Made by a program: the position numbers and the translations under genes
From: Opitutaceae bacterium
GTDB taxonomy: Bacteria; Verrucomicrobiota; Verrucomicrobiia; Opitutales; Opitutaceae
Reading direction: 5' to 3'
Length of the DNA stretch: 51,059 nt
Assembly (NCBI GenBank): GCA_014879845.1
Contig: JACSRI010000195.1
Span: forward strand, 1-51,059
Part shown: piece by piece, positions 1-9,900 of the stretch
Numbering within the stretch: the first letter of the stretch is position 1
How the letters are laid out: the number at the start of each line of letters is the position of its first letter
Notes under the pieces: generated by a model
Databases searched by the model: none
The model's input: the letters and a program-made list of their open reading frames with translations, nothing else
What the model was told of the DNA's origin: nothing

Positions 1-1
1 C

Positions 2-304
2 GCCGACGAGCCGATCTACGGGATCATCATCACGGCCTTCGACTTCAAGTCGGCCAGTACGTCGAAGCCGATCATCTTCTGGCAGACGCGGATCGGGCTG
101 CCCGCGAATGGCAAGTCGATGCTGCAGGCGCTCCCGACGATGATCATCGCCGCAGGCCCGTCCATCGGACGCGCCTCCGACAAGCCGATCCTGCGCGACG
201 CCGATGATGTGCGCAAGGGCCGGGTCGATTTCGGCGACCTGGAGGTCCTCGGCTACGAAGGCGAAGACGAGCAACCGCAGCGCTCGCCCGAGTCAACGAA
301 GTGA
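2..304 (+). CDS. C-terminus of a conserved hypothetical exported protein (partial)
   Basis: An open frame runs from the window edge to a TGA at 302-304, giving about 100 residues without a start; the gene begins outside the window. The readable part alternates hydrophobic strands (PIYGIIITAFDF, PIIFWQTRIGLP) with a small-residue segment around TMIIAAGPSIG and ends in an acidic, low-complexity tail. From memory it resembles the C-terminus of hypothetical exported proteins common in Opitutae, but I cannot name a family or function. It converges with the GH127 gene, with only 11 bp between the stops. The frame is supported by its codon pattern and uninterrupted reading. Confidence 0.6.
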   Translation, partial: ADEPIYGIIITAFDFKSASTSKPIIFWQTRIGLPANGKSMLQALPTMIIAAGPSIGRASDKPILRDADDVRKGRVDFGDLEVLGYEGEDEQPQRSPESTK

Positions 305-315
305 GGGGCAGCTGA

Positions 316-2745
316 TCACCGCGCGGGGGAGAGGTCGGTCGCGTCGGCCCGCAACAGTCGCAGGTCGAAGATCCCCCCGGCCAGCGAGCGGTCGCGGCCA
401 ACGAAGCGGACCGTCACACGGCCACCCGCAGACCCGGTCGCACCCGAGAGCACAGTCGCCGGCAGCACGTAGCGCTTTTCCACAAACTCCCCGGCCCGCG
501 CGCCATCGAGGTGCTCGGTCGCAAGCAGCGCATCGTTGACGAAGATGTCGAAATGCCGGTCCCGGTCCCACCCCGAATAGGTGACGGACAGGAGCACGTC
601 CGTCTCCCCGCGCGGATCGAGCGTGTATTGGAACCAGCGTCCGTGGCGCCAGCGGCGCCCCTGGAACTCGCCGGAGTCGGTTCCCTCGCCCGCGAAGCCA
701 TGGTCCACCTCGGGCTGCTGCTCGCCGACCGCGACCGCGTCGAGCGTGGCGGCCTCGCGCGCGAGACGGTCGCGCTCCGCAGCTGCCATGCGCTCCTGGC
801 GTGCGGCCAGGCCCTCCATCGTCGTGAGTTCCCAATACATCTGGTAGCGCGCGTCGTGCAGGCGGAAGAAGGGAACAAGTTCCAGCCCGTCGCTCGCCGC
901 TGGATGAGCGACATCGCGGAGCCGGAAGTGCATCGCACCCGCGGCCGGATCGGAGGCGATGTGTTGCGGCAGTTCCGCCGCCGTCGTGAGCAGCACCGGG
1001 ACGCGATCGAGCGGCACGAGCGGTCCGCGGGGGATGTGGGCGCTGCGCGAGTCACCCGCGCGCAGGCCATCGAGATCCTGCGTGCCCGCCGGATGGACCA
1101 TGACGATCGGCCCGTGCAGGATGGCGTGCCAGTCCGACCCGTCGGGCAGGCCCTCGACCGTCGTGCGCATCGGCAGCGCGAGCTCGACGCGGTCGCCATC
1201 GGCCCACATGCGCCGCACCGGCACGTAGGAGGAAGGCTGCGCGCCGGTCGCGACGACCTGGCCGTTGACCGACACGACCAGGCGGCCCGACTCCACCCAC
1301 GCGGGATGCCGCACATGCAGCGTGAACGTCGCCGGTTCCTTCAGCCGCAACGTCAGCTGCGTGCGCTCCTCATCCGGAAAGGCCGTCTCCTGCCGCAACG
1401 TGAGCCCGTGCTCAGGCACCTCGAGTTCCGAGGCGACGAATAGGTTCACAAAAAGCCCATCGGCGGCGCGCGCATAGATGAACCGCCCATAGCGGCCCGG
1501 GTTTTCCATGCCGGAGCCCACGCAGCACCAGAAGTGGTGTTCGGGCACCGAATACACGCGATAGTGCTCGGGACGGATCGGCGTGAAATACACGTAGCCC
1601 GGCACGGTGGGATGAATCGATGCGAGGATGTGGTTGTAGAGCGCACGTTCGTAGTAGTCGACGTGGCGCGCCTCGGGACCGGCCTCGAAGAGCTGCTCGG
1701 TCAGGCGCAGCATGTTGTAGGTGTTGCACGTCTCCGGGCCCTCGCGGTGCTCGAGGAGCGTGCGGAAGTTCGCGGGATCGTTGAAGTGCTCGGAGACGCT
1801 GTTGCCGCCGAAGGCGACGGAGCGGCGCTTTGTCACCGTGTCCCAGAAGAAGCGCGCGCCCGCAGCGGCCTGCGCATCGCTCGCGAGGGCGGAGATGCGC
1901 GCGAGACCAGCGACCTTGGGAATCTGCGTGTTGGCGTGCAGGCCGGTCAGCCGATCCTCGCCACGCATGAGCGGGTCGAGCACGGCGTGATGCGTGAAGC
2001 GGCGCGCCAGCCGCAGGTATTTCTCGTCGCCCGTGAGACCATAGATGTCGGCCAGCACCTCGTTCATGCCGCCGTGCTCGGCGCGCAGCATGTCCTGCAT
2101 CTGCTCGTCGGAGAGACCCGCGACGAGCTGGCCGGCCCAATCGCCAAGGCCGATCAGGACATCTCGCGCCTGCGCGCTGTGCGCGACGACGTGGGCGTCG
2201 CGCAGGCCGGCGAAGATCTTGTGCAGGTTGTACCACGGCACCCATGTGCCGTTGAGACCGAAGCCGTTGGCGTCGATCCGTCCGGCCGCGATGTCCTTCC
2301 ACAGCGCGCGCCCGCCGGGCACGCCACCGATGTAGCCGTCGCCGGCCGCTTCCTGGCAGGCCGCGAGTTCGGCCACCATCGCATCGAGCCGGCGGCGCAA
2401 CTCGCCATCCGGCGTGTCGGCACCGATTGCGATCATTCCAGCGAGGGCCGAGAGATAGTGACCGGCGGTGTGTCCATCGAGGCCGATGCGCTCCCAGTCC
2501 CCGTAACCGGGCTGGCGGGGCTCGAGACCGGCCTCGCGGCGAAACGGCGCGAGCAGCCGATCCGGGTCGTGCGCGAGCAGGTAGGCGCGATTGGCCGCGA
2601 TCGCGTCGGCGAACGGCCCGCTCGTAATGCGCACGGTTTCCGGGGCGAGGAGGCGGGCCGCCGGCAGCTCACCCGCGTTCGCGGCCGTCGCGAGCATGAG
2701 AACCGGCACAACAATCCGGATACAGAGAGGAAGACTGGACATCAT
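316..2745 (-). CDS. GH127-family beta-L-arabinofuranosidase, exported
   Basis: About 809 residues. The start at 2745 puts a signal peptide (MMSSLPLCIRIVVPVLML, cleavage near ATAANA) at the N-terminus; the frame stays open to 2817, but that extension is polar and unlikely to be used. The body is the (alpha/alpha)6-barrel of GH127 (old name DUF1680). The zinc/catalytic signature is complete: ETC near residues 338-340 and the Cys-Cys pair in FWCCVGSGMEN near 407-408, the first of which is the known nucleophile in this family. A beta-rich C-terminal module (roughly 680-800, with GEGTDSGEFQGRRWRHG) matches accessory domains often attached to GH127. Likely role: removal of terminal beta-L-arabinofuranose from arabinan or hydroxyproline-linked side chains in the periplasm. 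A LacI regulator lies 269 bp upstream. Substrate is a family inference; GH146 specificity cannot be excluded. Confidence 0.92.
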   Translation of the reverse strand: MMSSLPLCIRIVVPVLMLATAANAGELPAARLLAPETVRITSGPFADAIAANRAYLLAHDPDRLLAPFRREAGLEPRQPGYGDWERIGLDGHTAGHYLSALAGMIAIGADTPDGELRRRLDAMVAELAACQEAAGDGYIGGVPGGRALWKDIAAGRIDANGFGLNGTWVPWYNLHKIFAGLRDAHVVAHSAQARDVLIGLGDWAGQLVAGLSDEQMQDMLRAEHGGMNEVLADIYGLTGDEKYLRLARRFTHHAVLDPLMRGEDRLTGLHANTQIPKVAGLARISALASDAQAAAGARFFWDTVTKRRSVAFGGNSVSEHFNDPANFRTLLEHREGPETCNTYNMLRLTEQLFEAGPEARHVDYYERALYNHILASIHPTVPGYVYFTPIRPEHYRVYSVPEHHFWCCVGSGMENPGRYGRFIYARAADGLFVNLFVASELEVPEHGLTLRQETAFPDEERTQLTLRLKEPATFTLHVRHPAWVESGRLVVSVNGQVVATGAQPSSYVPVRRMWADGDRVELALPMRTTVEGLPDGSDWHAILHGPIVMVHPAGTQDLDGLRAGDSRSAHIPRGPLVPLDRVPVLLTTAAELPQHIASDPAAGAMHFRLRDVAHPAASDGLELVPFFRLHDARYQMYWELTTMEGLAARQERMAAAERDRLAREAATLDAVAVGEQQPEVDHGFAGEGTDSGEFQGRRWRHGRWFQYTLDPRGETDVLLSVTYSGWDRDRHFDIFVNDALLATEHLDGARAGEFVEKRYVLPATVLSGATGSAGGRVTVRFVGRDRSLAGGIFDLRLLRADATDLSPAR

Positions 2746-2878
2746 CGAGGATGAAAATTCGCGGTTGGAAGAAAGGCCGCCGGAAAGTCGTTCGGCATCG
2801 CGGTGGAGTCGCATCAAACGCGATCAGTGCAGGAATGCCAACCCGACACTCGCATCGGCTCGCGTTTCCGGCAGGAAT

Positions 2879-2910
2879 GGCCCCCCGGGCCCCAGATCAC
2901 CCGGGGGGCC
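2879..2910. terminator. GC hairpin between the LacI and GH127 genes
   Basis: An 11-bp perfect inverted repeat, GGCCCCCCGGG at 2879-2889 and its complement at 2900-2910, with a 10-nt loop. It sits about 105 bp past the end of the LacI gene and 134 bp before the GH127 start on the minus strand. It has no T-run on either side, so it may be a Rho-type or processing hairpin, or an operator, rather than a classical intrinsic terminator. Confidence 0.45.
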
Positions 2911-3014
2911 GAACCCTGTAGCTTGACCGAGAAAACAACGACGAAGGCACGGTGAATCCTCCCTCTCCCGCGGTCGCGGGGTGACGCGGTCGTGTCGCGA
3001 CGGCGATCATCACG

Positions 3015-4280
3015 TCAGGCGATCGATGCGCCGACCAACTCGGCGGCGCCGCCGCCCACGCGGAGCGCCAGTCCCGGGACGCGCTCGAGGCGCGGCATCG
3101 ATTCGCCGTCGCCCCATGCACCCTCGACGAGCGTGCGCGTCGGGATGCCCGGAGCTCCGCGCAAATTCTGCTGGAGAAGGTGCACGACCCTTTCGACCGC
3201 GATCGCGCCGACCGCGCGGTGGTTCTGCCGGATGCCGGCATCGCTGCGGCCCCCATCGGCTCGGTCCAGGTCGAGGAACGCGATATCCCGTGGCACCACC
3301 ATGCCGAGCATGGCGAGAATCGGCTGTATCCACGAACCCCAGCCGAGCAACACGTCCGGCTCGTGCCGCCCGATCCACTGCGCCAGGCGCCCGGCCTCGA
3401 TCTCGCTCAATCCGCCGCGCGAGGCGGCTTCCCAGTCAGGCGCCTCGCCGCGCAGGCCGAGCACCGGGACGACCGCGGACCCGGCCCGCGCCAGCTCCGC
3501 GGCGAACGCCTGCGCCCACGCACCATCGCTCGCCTCGTCGCACGCCTGCGGCAGGACCACGCCGATGCGGCGGTATCCGGCCTCGCGCGCGCGGCGGACG
3601 GCCAGTCGCAGGTTTCCGGCCGGGTCGGTGGTGACGCGGTGGATGAAGGGCGACACCTCGCGCGCGCCGATGGCCACCGCGCTGAGCCGCGCCCAGTTCA
3701 GGCCGGCCCATGACTGCACACCGCGGCCCAGCGTGAGGAAGACCACGCCGGTGATGCTGCGATGAAAGAGGATGTGGTTGAGTCGGCGCTGGCTCAGACC
3801 CGACTCCCCGGCCCAGAAGTGATCGAGGGTGAACCCGAGTTCGCCCGCGCGCGCCTGCGCGCCGCAGAAGTTGGCCTCGCACGCGGGATCGGCCCTCCAC
3901 CCGTATTCGCTCGGTCCATTCGTGACGAAAGCGATCGCCGCAGTTGCCTGCCTGCGCACGAGCCGGTTGCGGTAGGCGACCAGGGCCTGCACGGCCGGAT
4001 CCGGCGCATACCCCATCGCGGCGGCGATGCGGCGCACGCGCTCGCGCGTCGCCTTCGAGATCGACGTGCTGCCGCGCAACGCGAGCGAGACCGTGCTGTT
4101 GTGGACGCCGGCCGCGCGTGCGACGTCCTGCTGGGTCACGCGCAGCGCCGGCGCGGCGGTCTCCTGAGCGGGGGTCTCGAGGACCGGCGCCGAAGCGCAG
4201 CCGGGAGGCAATGGGGCGGGTGACATAACGTGGGGCAAGCGTGCGCGGGCGCTCTCCGACTCGTGGCGACCTGCGCCCAT
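3015..4280 (-). CDS. LacI-family transcriptional regulator
   Basis: 421 residues if started at 4280; an ATG at 4226 gives 403 and is equally possible, since neither has a clear ribosome site. The N-terminal 45 or so residues are a proline/alanine-rich extension, longer than usual in LacI proteins. The DNA-binding domain follows at about 48-93 (VTQQDVARAAGVHNSTVSLA, then the hinge-leading MGYAPDP). The rest is a periplasmic-binding-protein-like effector domain with the typical YRRIGVVLP and DIAFLDLDR strands. It lies between the GH127 and GH43 genes in the same direction and is the obvious candidate to control them by sensing a pentose or oligosaccharide; the effector is not visible from sequence. 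A 17-nt motif upstream of it recurs in the TonB-receptor promoter. Confidence 0.93.
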   Translation of the reverse strand: MGAGRHESESARARLPHVMSPAPLPPGCASAPVLETPAQETAAPALRVTQQDVARAAGVHNSTVSLALRGSTSISKATRERVRRIAAAMGYAPDPAVQALVAYRNRLVRRQATAAIAFVTNGPSEYGWRADPACEANFCGAQARAGELGFTLDHFWAGESGLSQRRLNHILFHRSITGVVFLTLGRGVQSWAGLNWARLSAVAIGAREVSPFIHRVTTDPAGNLRLAVRRAREAGYRRIGVVLPQACDEASDGAWAQAFAAELARAGSAVVPVLGLRGEAPDWEAASRGGLSEIEAGRLAQWIGRHEPDVLLGWGSWIQPILAMLGMVVPRDIAFLDLDRADGGRSDAGIRQNHRAVGAIAVERVVHLLQQNLRGAPGIPTRTLVEGAWGDGESMPRLERVPGLALRVGGGAAELVGASIA

Positions 4281-4341
4281 GTCGCACGCCCGCGATCACC
4301 GCGCACGCGATGCGCCCGGTCAAACGGGCATTGGTCATAAG

Positions 4342-4358
4342 GTCGGCTATGCCTGAAG
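4342..4358. promoter_or_regulatory. 17-nt motif shared with the receptor/CRTAC1 promoter region
   Basis: GTCGGCTATGCCTGAAG, 62 bp upstream of the LacI start (4280). It matches 16 of 17 bases with 15564-15580, in the divergent region between the TonB-dependent receptor and the FG-GAP gene. Here only the left half of the palindrome found at the other site is kept. The repeated sequence is seen directly; a role as a regulator binding site is inference. Confidence 0.45.
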
Positions 4359-4410
4359 GAAGAGGCCGCCCATCCGGCGCCGGCCCGTGCTTCCGTCCGG
4401 ATGAAAGGCC

Positions 4411-6114
4411 CTAATCGGCGCTGCGGTCGAGCCGTGCGTGCATGCCCACGGTCGCGCCCACGAAACCGCCGGCGACTCCCGTCGTGAGGAGCTTGGCGTC
4501 GGCATCCTTCACCAGCGTCTGCCACCCGCCGCCGTCCACCGCCCAGGCGAACGCACACGTCGGGCCATCGCCCTCGACGCGCAGCGCGAGTGTCGCAGTC
4601 GTCGCGGGCACGCGCGCCGTCTGCACGACCTGCGGCTCGCCGCGGGCCGCCTTCTCGAGAAACAGCTCGAGACCGTCTGCATCCCGGCGCACGCCAAGAA
4701 AGTAGTGGTGCCGTTCGTTCTGAAACGCCACGAGACCCGCCGACACACCTGGCGCCTGCGGCGGCACGAGCGACGTGGAGGCGGAGAATGCCACGTGTTG
4801 CACGCGCCGGCCGAGGTAGCTGGGATTGGAGCGGCCGGCGAGCGTCTCGCCGCGCGGCGTCAGGTGTATCCGGCCGGCGAAGTCGTCGATCGACCACCAC
4901 GAGGCACCGGCCGGCGGCGTGCGCAGCATGATCCACGCAGGCGAGAGCGCCGCGACGCGAAACTCGTCGTGCCACGCGAAGCTGCCGCGCAGCGGGAGCG
5001 ACGGATTCGCGACGACCGACACGCCCCCGGGAGTCGCACCCTTGAGCGGCACGCGCTTGCTCGGAGGCAGGATTGTCGGCCAGCCGTCGTCGGTCCACTC
5101 CACCGGCAGCAGGAACGTCTCGCGTCCCATGGGTGAGAAATTGCCCTCGTAGGGCCGCACGCCGAGAAACGTCGCCCACCAGCGGCCATCCGGGCCCATC
5201 TCGAGGTCGGCGTGCCCCACGCAAGTGACGGCACCGTCGGCCCGCGGATCGAGGTCGCGCTGCGTCAGGATGGGATTCATGCCCCACGGCACGTACGGTC
5301 CGTCGACCGCGCGACTGCGGAAGACGACCTGCGAGTGCCCGGGGCCGGTGCCACCCTCCGCGCACGAGAGGTAGTACCAGCCGTCGCGCTTGTAGAGATG
5401 CGGGCCCTCGATCCAGATCGGCTTGGTGGAGAGGTCGACGCCGCCGTTGACCAGCACGTTGCGCGGACCGAAGGTCGACATCGTCTTCGGATCAAACTCC
5501 TGGATACGGATGGCGCGATGACCGTCGTAGAGCGGCTTGCCCTCGGGGTCGTCGTTGTTCACCACCCAGGCGCGGCCGTCGTCGTCGAAGAAGAGCGACG
5601 GATCGATGCCGGTGAAACGCAGGATGTGTGGCTCCGACCAGGGACCGGCGGGATTGTCCGCCGTGAGCACGAAGTTCCCGTTGCTGCCGACCATCGTGCA
5701 GATCATGTAGAATTTTCCGCCGTGGTGCGTGATCGCCGGCGCGAAGATGCCTTCCGAGACGCGGAGCCCCTCGTAACGGAGCTGATCCGGTCGATCGATG
5801 GCGTGACCGATCAGCGTCCAGTTGACCAGGTCGCGACTGTGGAAGACCGGCAGCCCGGGAAAATAGGCGAAGGTCGAGTTGGTCAGGTAGTAATCCTCGC
5901 CGACGCGGCAGAGGCTCGGGTCCGGATAGAATCCGGTGAGGATCGGGTTGCCATACTCGCCCGGGCCGACCTCGGCGGACCGCGGGTCGACGCCCGAATA
6001 CTCGAAGCGGCCGAAGGAAACCGGTGCGGGATCGTCTGCACGCAGGAGCGGCGCAGACAGGCTCGCAACCAAAAGGGACCCGGTCAGGACCGGCGGGATG
6101 CGGGAGGTGATCAT
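4411..6114 (-). CDS. GH43-family beta-xylosidase/alpha-L-arabinofuranosidase, exported
   Basis: 567 residues from the ATG at 6114, which begins a good signal peptide (VLTGSLLVASLSAPLLRADD). An in-frame ATG at 6138 adds eight residues; the GTG further out is unlikely. The five-bladed propeller shows the three GH43 catalytic acids: base Asp65 in FYPDPS, Asp171 in TGIDPSLFF and general acid Glu236 in WIEGPHLY. The N-terminal pattern (NSTFAYFPGLPVFHSRDLVNW) is that of beta-xylosidase-type members. Residues from about 390 to the end form the beta-sandwich C-terminal domain common in such enzymes. It probably removes xylose or arabinose from arabinoxylan oligosaccharides in the periplasm. It is followed by the LacI gene and preceded by the response regulator, all on the minus strand. 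Xylose versus arabinose specificity cannot be decided. Confidence 0.92.
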   Translation of the reverse strand: MITSRIPPVLTGSLLVASLSAPLLRADDPAPVSFGRFEYSGVDPRSAEVGPGEYGNPILTGFYPDPSLCRVGEDYYLTNSTFAYFPGLPVFHSRDLVNWTLIGHAIDRPDQLRYEGLRVSEGIFAPAITHHGGKFYMICTMVGSNGNFVLTADNPAGPWSEPHILRFTGIDPSLFFDDDGRAWVVNNDDPEGKPLYDGHRAIRIQEFDPKTMSTFGPRNVLVNGGVDLSTKPIWIEGPHLYKRDGWYYLSCAEGGTGPGHSQVVFRSRAVDGPYVPWGMNPILTQRDLDPRADGAVTCVGHADLEMGPDGRWWATFLGVRPYEGNFSPMGRETFLLPVEWTDDGWPTILPPSKRVPLKGATPGGVSVVANPSLPLRGSFAWHDEFRVAALSPAWIMLRTPPAGASWWSIDDFAGRIHLTPRGETLAGRSNPSYLGRRVQHVAFSASTSLVPPQAPGVSAGLVAFQNERHHYFLGVRRDADGLELFLEKAARGEPQVVQTARVPATTATLALRVEGDGPTCAFAWAVDGGGWQTLVKDADAKLLTTGVAGGFVGATVGMHARLDRSAD

Positions 6115-6275
6115 CGGTGAAGGCGTTTGCAGATCCATGGGCGGCCGAAATGCGTCGCCCTTGTACGGGGATCGGCCGGCAGGTGGGCATCGAGACACGA
6201 CCGCCGGCCCGCGACGAGGGGAGCCGCACGCAGACGTCTGCATCACCGGGGCGGGCCCACGCCCCGCCGCCGGCG

Positions 6276-6914
6276 TCACTCGATCTGGATGATCCCGCGC
6301 TTGACTGCCGCCACGAGCGCCTGGGTCCGGTCCGAGACACCGAGCTTGGAGAAGATGTTCGCGACATGGATCTTCACCGTGCCCTCGACCACGCCCAGTT
6401 GCGCGGCGATTTCCTTGTTGCTGAGCCCCTTGGCGACGTGCTGGAGCACGTCGAGTTCCCGGGGCGAGAGCTGGGCGAGGAGCCGCTCGCCGATGCGCGC
6501 GGCCACCTCGGGCGGGATGTATTGCTCCCCATGGTACACCTTGCGGATGGCCTCGAGCAGACGGTCGAGCGCCATCTCCTTGACCACGAAGCCGGAGGCG
6601 CCGGCCTTGATCGCCTGGTAGACCTCCTCGCCCTTCGCGTAGTTGCTGAAGATCAGGATGCGCGGGTCGCCGAACTCCTCGCGCAGGGCGCGGATCGTCT
6701 CGATGCCGCCCATGCCGTGCATGCGCAGGTCGAGCACGACGATGTCGGGCCGGTGCCGGCGGTAGGCCTCGACGGCCTCCTGGCCGCTCTCGACGTCGGC
6801 CACCACCTCCATGTCCGGGGTGTCGCTGGTCGCCGTCATCAGGCCCATGCGGATGACCATGTGGTCATCCACCAGGAGAATGCGGATCTTCTCAAATTTC
6901 ACCGGTTTGGTCAT
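6276..6914 (-). CDS. NarL/LuxR-type response regulator
   Basis: 212 residues from the ATG at 6914, which shares its A with the kinase stop codon; a GTG one codon earlier (6917) is also possible. The receiver domain (about 10-125) has the acidic pair at Asp16/Asp17, the phosphoacceptor Asp62 in VVLDLRMHG, the switch Ser in ILIFSNYAKG and the conserved Lys in GFVVKEMA. The C-terminal GerE-type helix-turn-helix follows (LSPRELDVLQHVAKGLSNKEIAAQ, here split as LSPRELDVLQHVAKG and LSNKEIAAQLGVVEGTVKIH), a standard DNA-binding output. Coupled with the sensor kinase, it forms a complete two-component pair that is likely to control local glycan genes. Confidence 0.96.
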   Translation of the reverse strand: MTKPVKFEKIRILLVDDHMVIRMGLMTATSDTPDMEVVADVESGQEAVEAYRRHRPDIVVLDLRMHGMGGIETIRALREEFGDPRILIFSNYAKGEEVYQAIKAGASGFVVKEMALDRLLEAIRKVYHGEQYIPPEVAARIGERLLAQLSPRELDVLQHVAKGLSNKEIAAQLGVVEGTVKIHVANIFSKLGVSDRTQALVAAVKRGIIQIE

Positions 6915-9900
6915 CACGACTTGTCTTCCTCATGCACGGGTCGCGGCAGGACGACGCGGATCGTCGCCCCTGCGCCCGGAGAACTCTGGATCGTCAACTG
7001 CCCCTGCAGTTTCTTGGCGCGGCTGCGGATGCCGCGCAGGCCGAAGTGGCCGACATTGCCATCCATCGCAGCGCCGGGATCGAAGCCCACGCCGTCGTCG
7101 GTCACCGACAGCGTCACCGCCTCGGCCGCGTAGAGCAGATGGACGTGGATACGCGAGGCTGCAGCGTGACGCACCGCGTTGGTCGTGGCCTCCTGCGCGA
7201 TGCGCAGCAGGTTGTGCTTGGCGGCGCGCGGGAGCGCACACGGCTCGCCCTCGACCTCCACGTCGATCGCCGCCGGGCAGGAGTTGATGAATCCCGCGAG
7301 CCGGCGCAGCGCCTCCCCGAGATCCACGCCCTCGGAGAGCGGCGACTCCATGTCCCACACGGCGTGCTGCACCTCCTGGCGGGTGTAGGAGACCATGTTG
7401 CGCACGACGTTGAGCCGCGAGCGGATCTCGCCCGGCACCGAGCCGAGCTTGAGGGTCGAGTCGAGCTGGAGGATCGCGCCGCTCAGGCCCTGCTGCAGGC
7501 TGTCGTGGATCTCGCCGGCGAGGCGGTTGCGCTCGGCCAGCGTGGCGGCGTTGCGCGTCTCGTCGTTGAGCTTTTCCATCGTGGACTCGAGCTGGCTCGT
7601 CCGCTCGCGCACGAGTCCCTCGAGCAGGCGGTTGCGCTTGCGCACGAGGTGACCCGACCACCAGGCCACCGCGAGGACGGCGCCACCGAGCAGCACGACG
7701 TACCCGACAAACGCGTACGGCGTGCGGTGCCACGGCGGCCGGATCTCGAATGCCAGCGAAGCCACCGGCCGGGCCTGGGCCTGGCTCCCGGCGATGCGCA
7801 CCTGCAGCCGGTAGGCACCCTCGCGCAGGCCGTTGAAACTGAGCAGCGAGCCGGAGTCGTGGGTCGTCCACTCCTGGCCCTCGCCCAGCCGGAACTCGTA
7901 GACCGGCGCCCGCCGCCATCCGTACCCGCCCGCGAAGAGGCGAAACGACAGGTCGTTCTGCGCATAAGGCAGGACCAGGGGCCCGGCGTCCGGAAGGCCC
8001 GAGCGGAGCAGTTCGGTATTCGTCCCGGTGTCGAAGATCGAGACGAGCGTCGGCCGCAGGGCCACCCAGGTCGGGGCGCCGCGGCGCGGCTCCACATGAT
8101 GGAGCGCCTGGCCCGCCGCGATCCAGACGTCGTCCCCCGGCAGGATGTGCACGGTCGGGTAGCGGTCATTGATCTGATCGAAGCTGAAAGTATCCACAAC
8201 GTAATCACCGTCTCGCGGGGTGAAGGTGATCACCCCCTCGTTGTGGCTGGCCCAGATCACACCGCGACCGTCCTTGCGCGCGCGCGCCACCCACTCGGAG
8301 GGCCGGTCGAGCAGGGCCTCAAGCGCCGGGGCCTGGCACCAGTCGCCCGACTGTTCGTCGAAGAACCGGCGTTTTCCCCGCGCGGCACTCAGGATGACGA
8401 TATCGTCGATCACGCCGATGTTCACCCAGGTGGCATTGGTCCACGAATCGTTCTCGACGACATCGACCCGGATCGCCCCGTCCTCGAGGCGGACGCGCGC
8501 GACACCGCCGCCCCCCATCTCCACCCAGACCGAGCGCTCCGTCGCATGCACGATGGGCGTATAGACCAGCCCGGGAGCACGCGGCGCCGCCTCGCTCCAA
8601 GAGCCATCACGCCACCGCAGCACGGCGATCTCGGCTGTGCCGATGGCGTAACACAGGTCCTCGCCCACCATAACCAAATGCGAAAGATCCCGGATGTCCG
8701 CGACGCGCTCAAATCGTCCGTCGGGCTCCATTGTGAAGATGCCCTCGGCGCTGCCGACGAGCATGCGGCCGTTGTGTGCCGCCATGGACCACGCACCGCC
8801 CGGCGGCTGCGTCGGGGTCTCCTCGAACCGGCTTGGCCGACCGGGCCCGGACGGGATCGCCTCGAAGAGCTTGCCTTCCGTCGCGATGAAGAGTCGGTCG
8901 TCCCATCGCTCGACCAGCGGCCAGCTCACGGTCAGCCCGACCTTCTGCCCGATCGAGCTGATCGGGCTCCCGTAGAGCACCTTCTCGATCGTGTCCTCGG
9001 TCGCGACCCAAAGCACGCCGGGTTCGCGATTGGCCATGTCGGTGATCCGATGGTACTGCGTAAGGTTCAGCGCCGTCTGCAACTCCCCATCCTCGCCGAA
9101 GAGGAAGACACCCTGCCCGACCACCGCGATGGCCACGCCTCCGTCCACCAACCCCTGCAGCGCGCTGATGCGCCCGGAAACACCGATCCGTGTCAGTCCA
9201 TCCCACGGGCTGAGCGCCCGGCCGTCGAACGTCCACATCCGTCCCTCCGCCTCCGCGACGAGGGCGCGGTCGCGCCCGTGCGACGTCCCATACTCGATGA
9301 CGATCGGTGATCCAGTTGAGCGCACGACGGGCACGACCTCGCCGCGTGAGATGTCGACGAACTGCACGGCATCGCTGATCGAGGAGACGTACACGCGCTC
9401 GTCGATCGCGAAGGCTCCGGCCACTCCGCCGACAGCGAAGAACTGGTTCCGTCGGGTGGCGAAATCCAGAAACACCACGCCATTCCAGCTCACGAAGTAC
9501 ACGCCGGCACGCGTGGACACGATCTCGTTGAACGAAGCGGTCTGGATCCACTTCGGCACGTCCGGAGGTGCCAGCGAGACCGTGCGCAGCCGGCCATCGG
9601 TTCCGACCTCGACCAGGCCCCAGGTCTCGCGCGCCCCGTAGTAGGTGCGGCCGTCGGCACCCTGCGTGGCGCTCACCATCACGTGCCGGCGATTGACCTC
9701 GGTGTCGGCCAGGTTGATCCACACCGTGTCATTGAGCACCGCGTAGATGCCTTCCTGGATGGCGGCCAGGCGGCCGAAGCGATCGAAGTCGAGGTTGGCC
9801 CCACGCGCGACATAACCGATGTCCTCGAGCGAATACGCGCGCGTGGGCGGAAGGCCCTGAAACGTCGCGGCCACGGCCACGACGGCCGTCTGCGCCCATG

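Noticed and set aside
6932-9310. 792-codon open frame on the + strand opposite the sensor kinase
   Set aside because: Mirror of the kinase coding sequence; the kinase has every expected motif.
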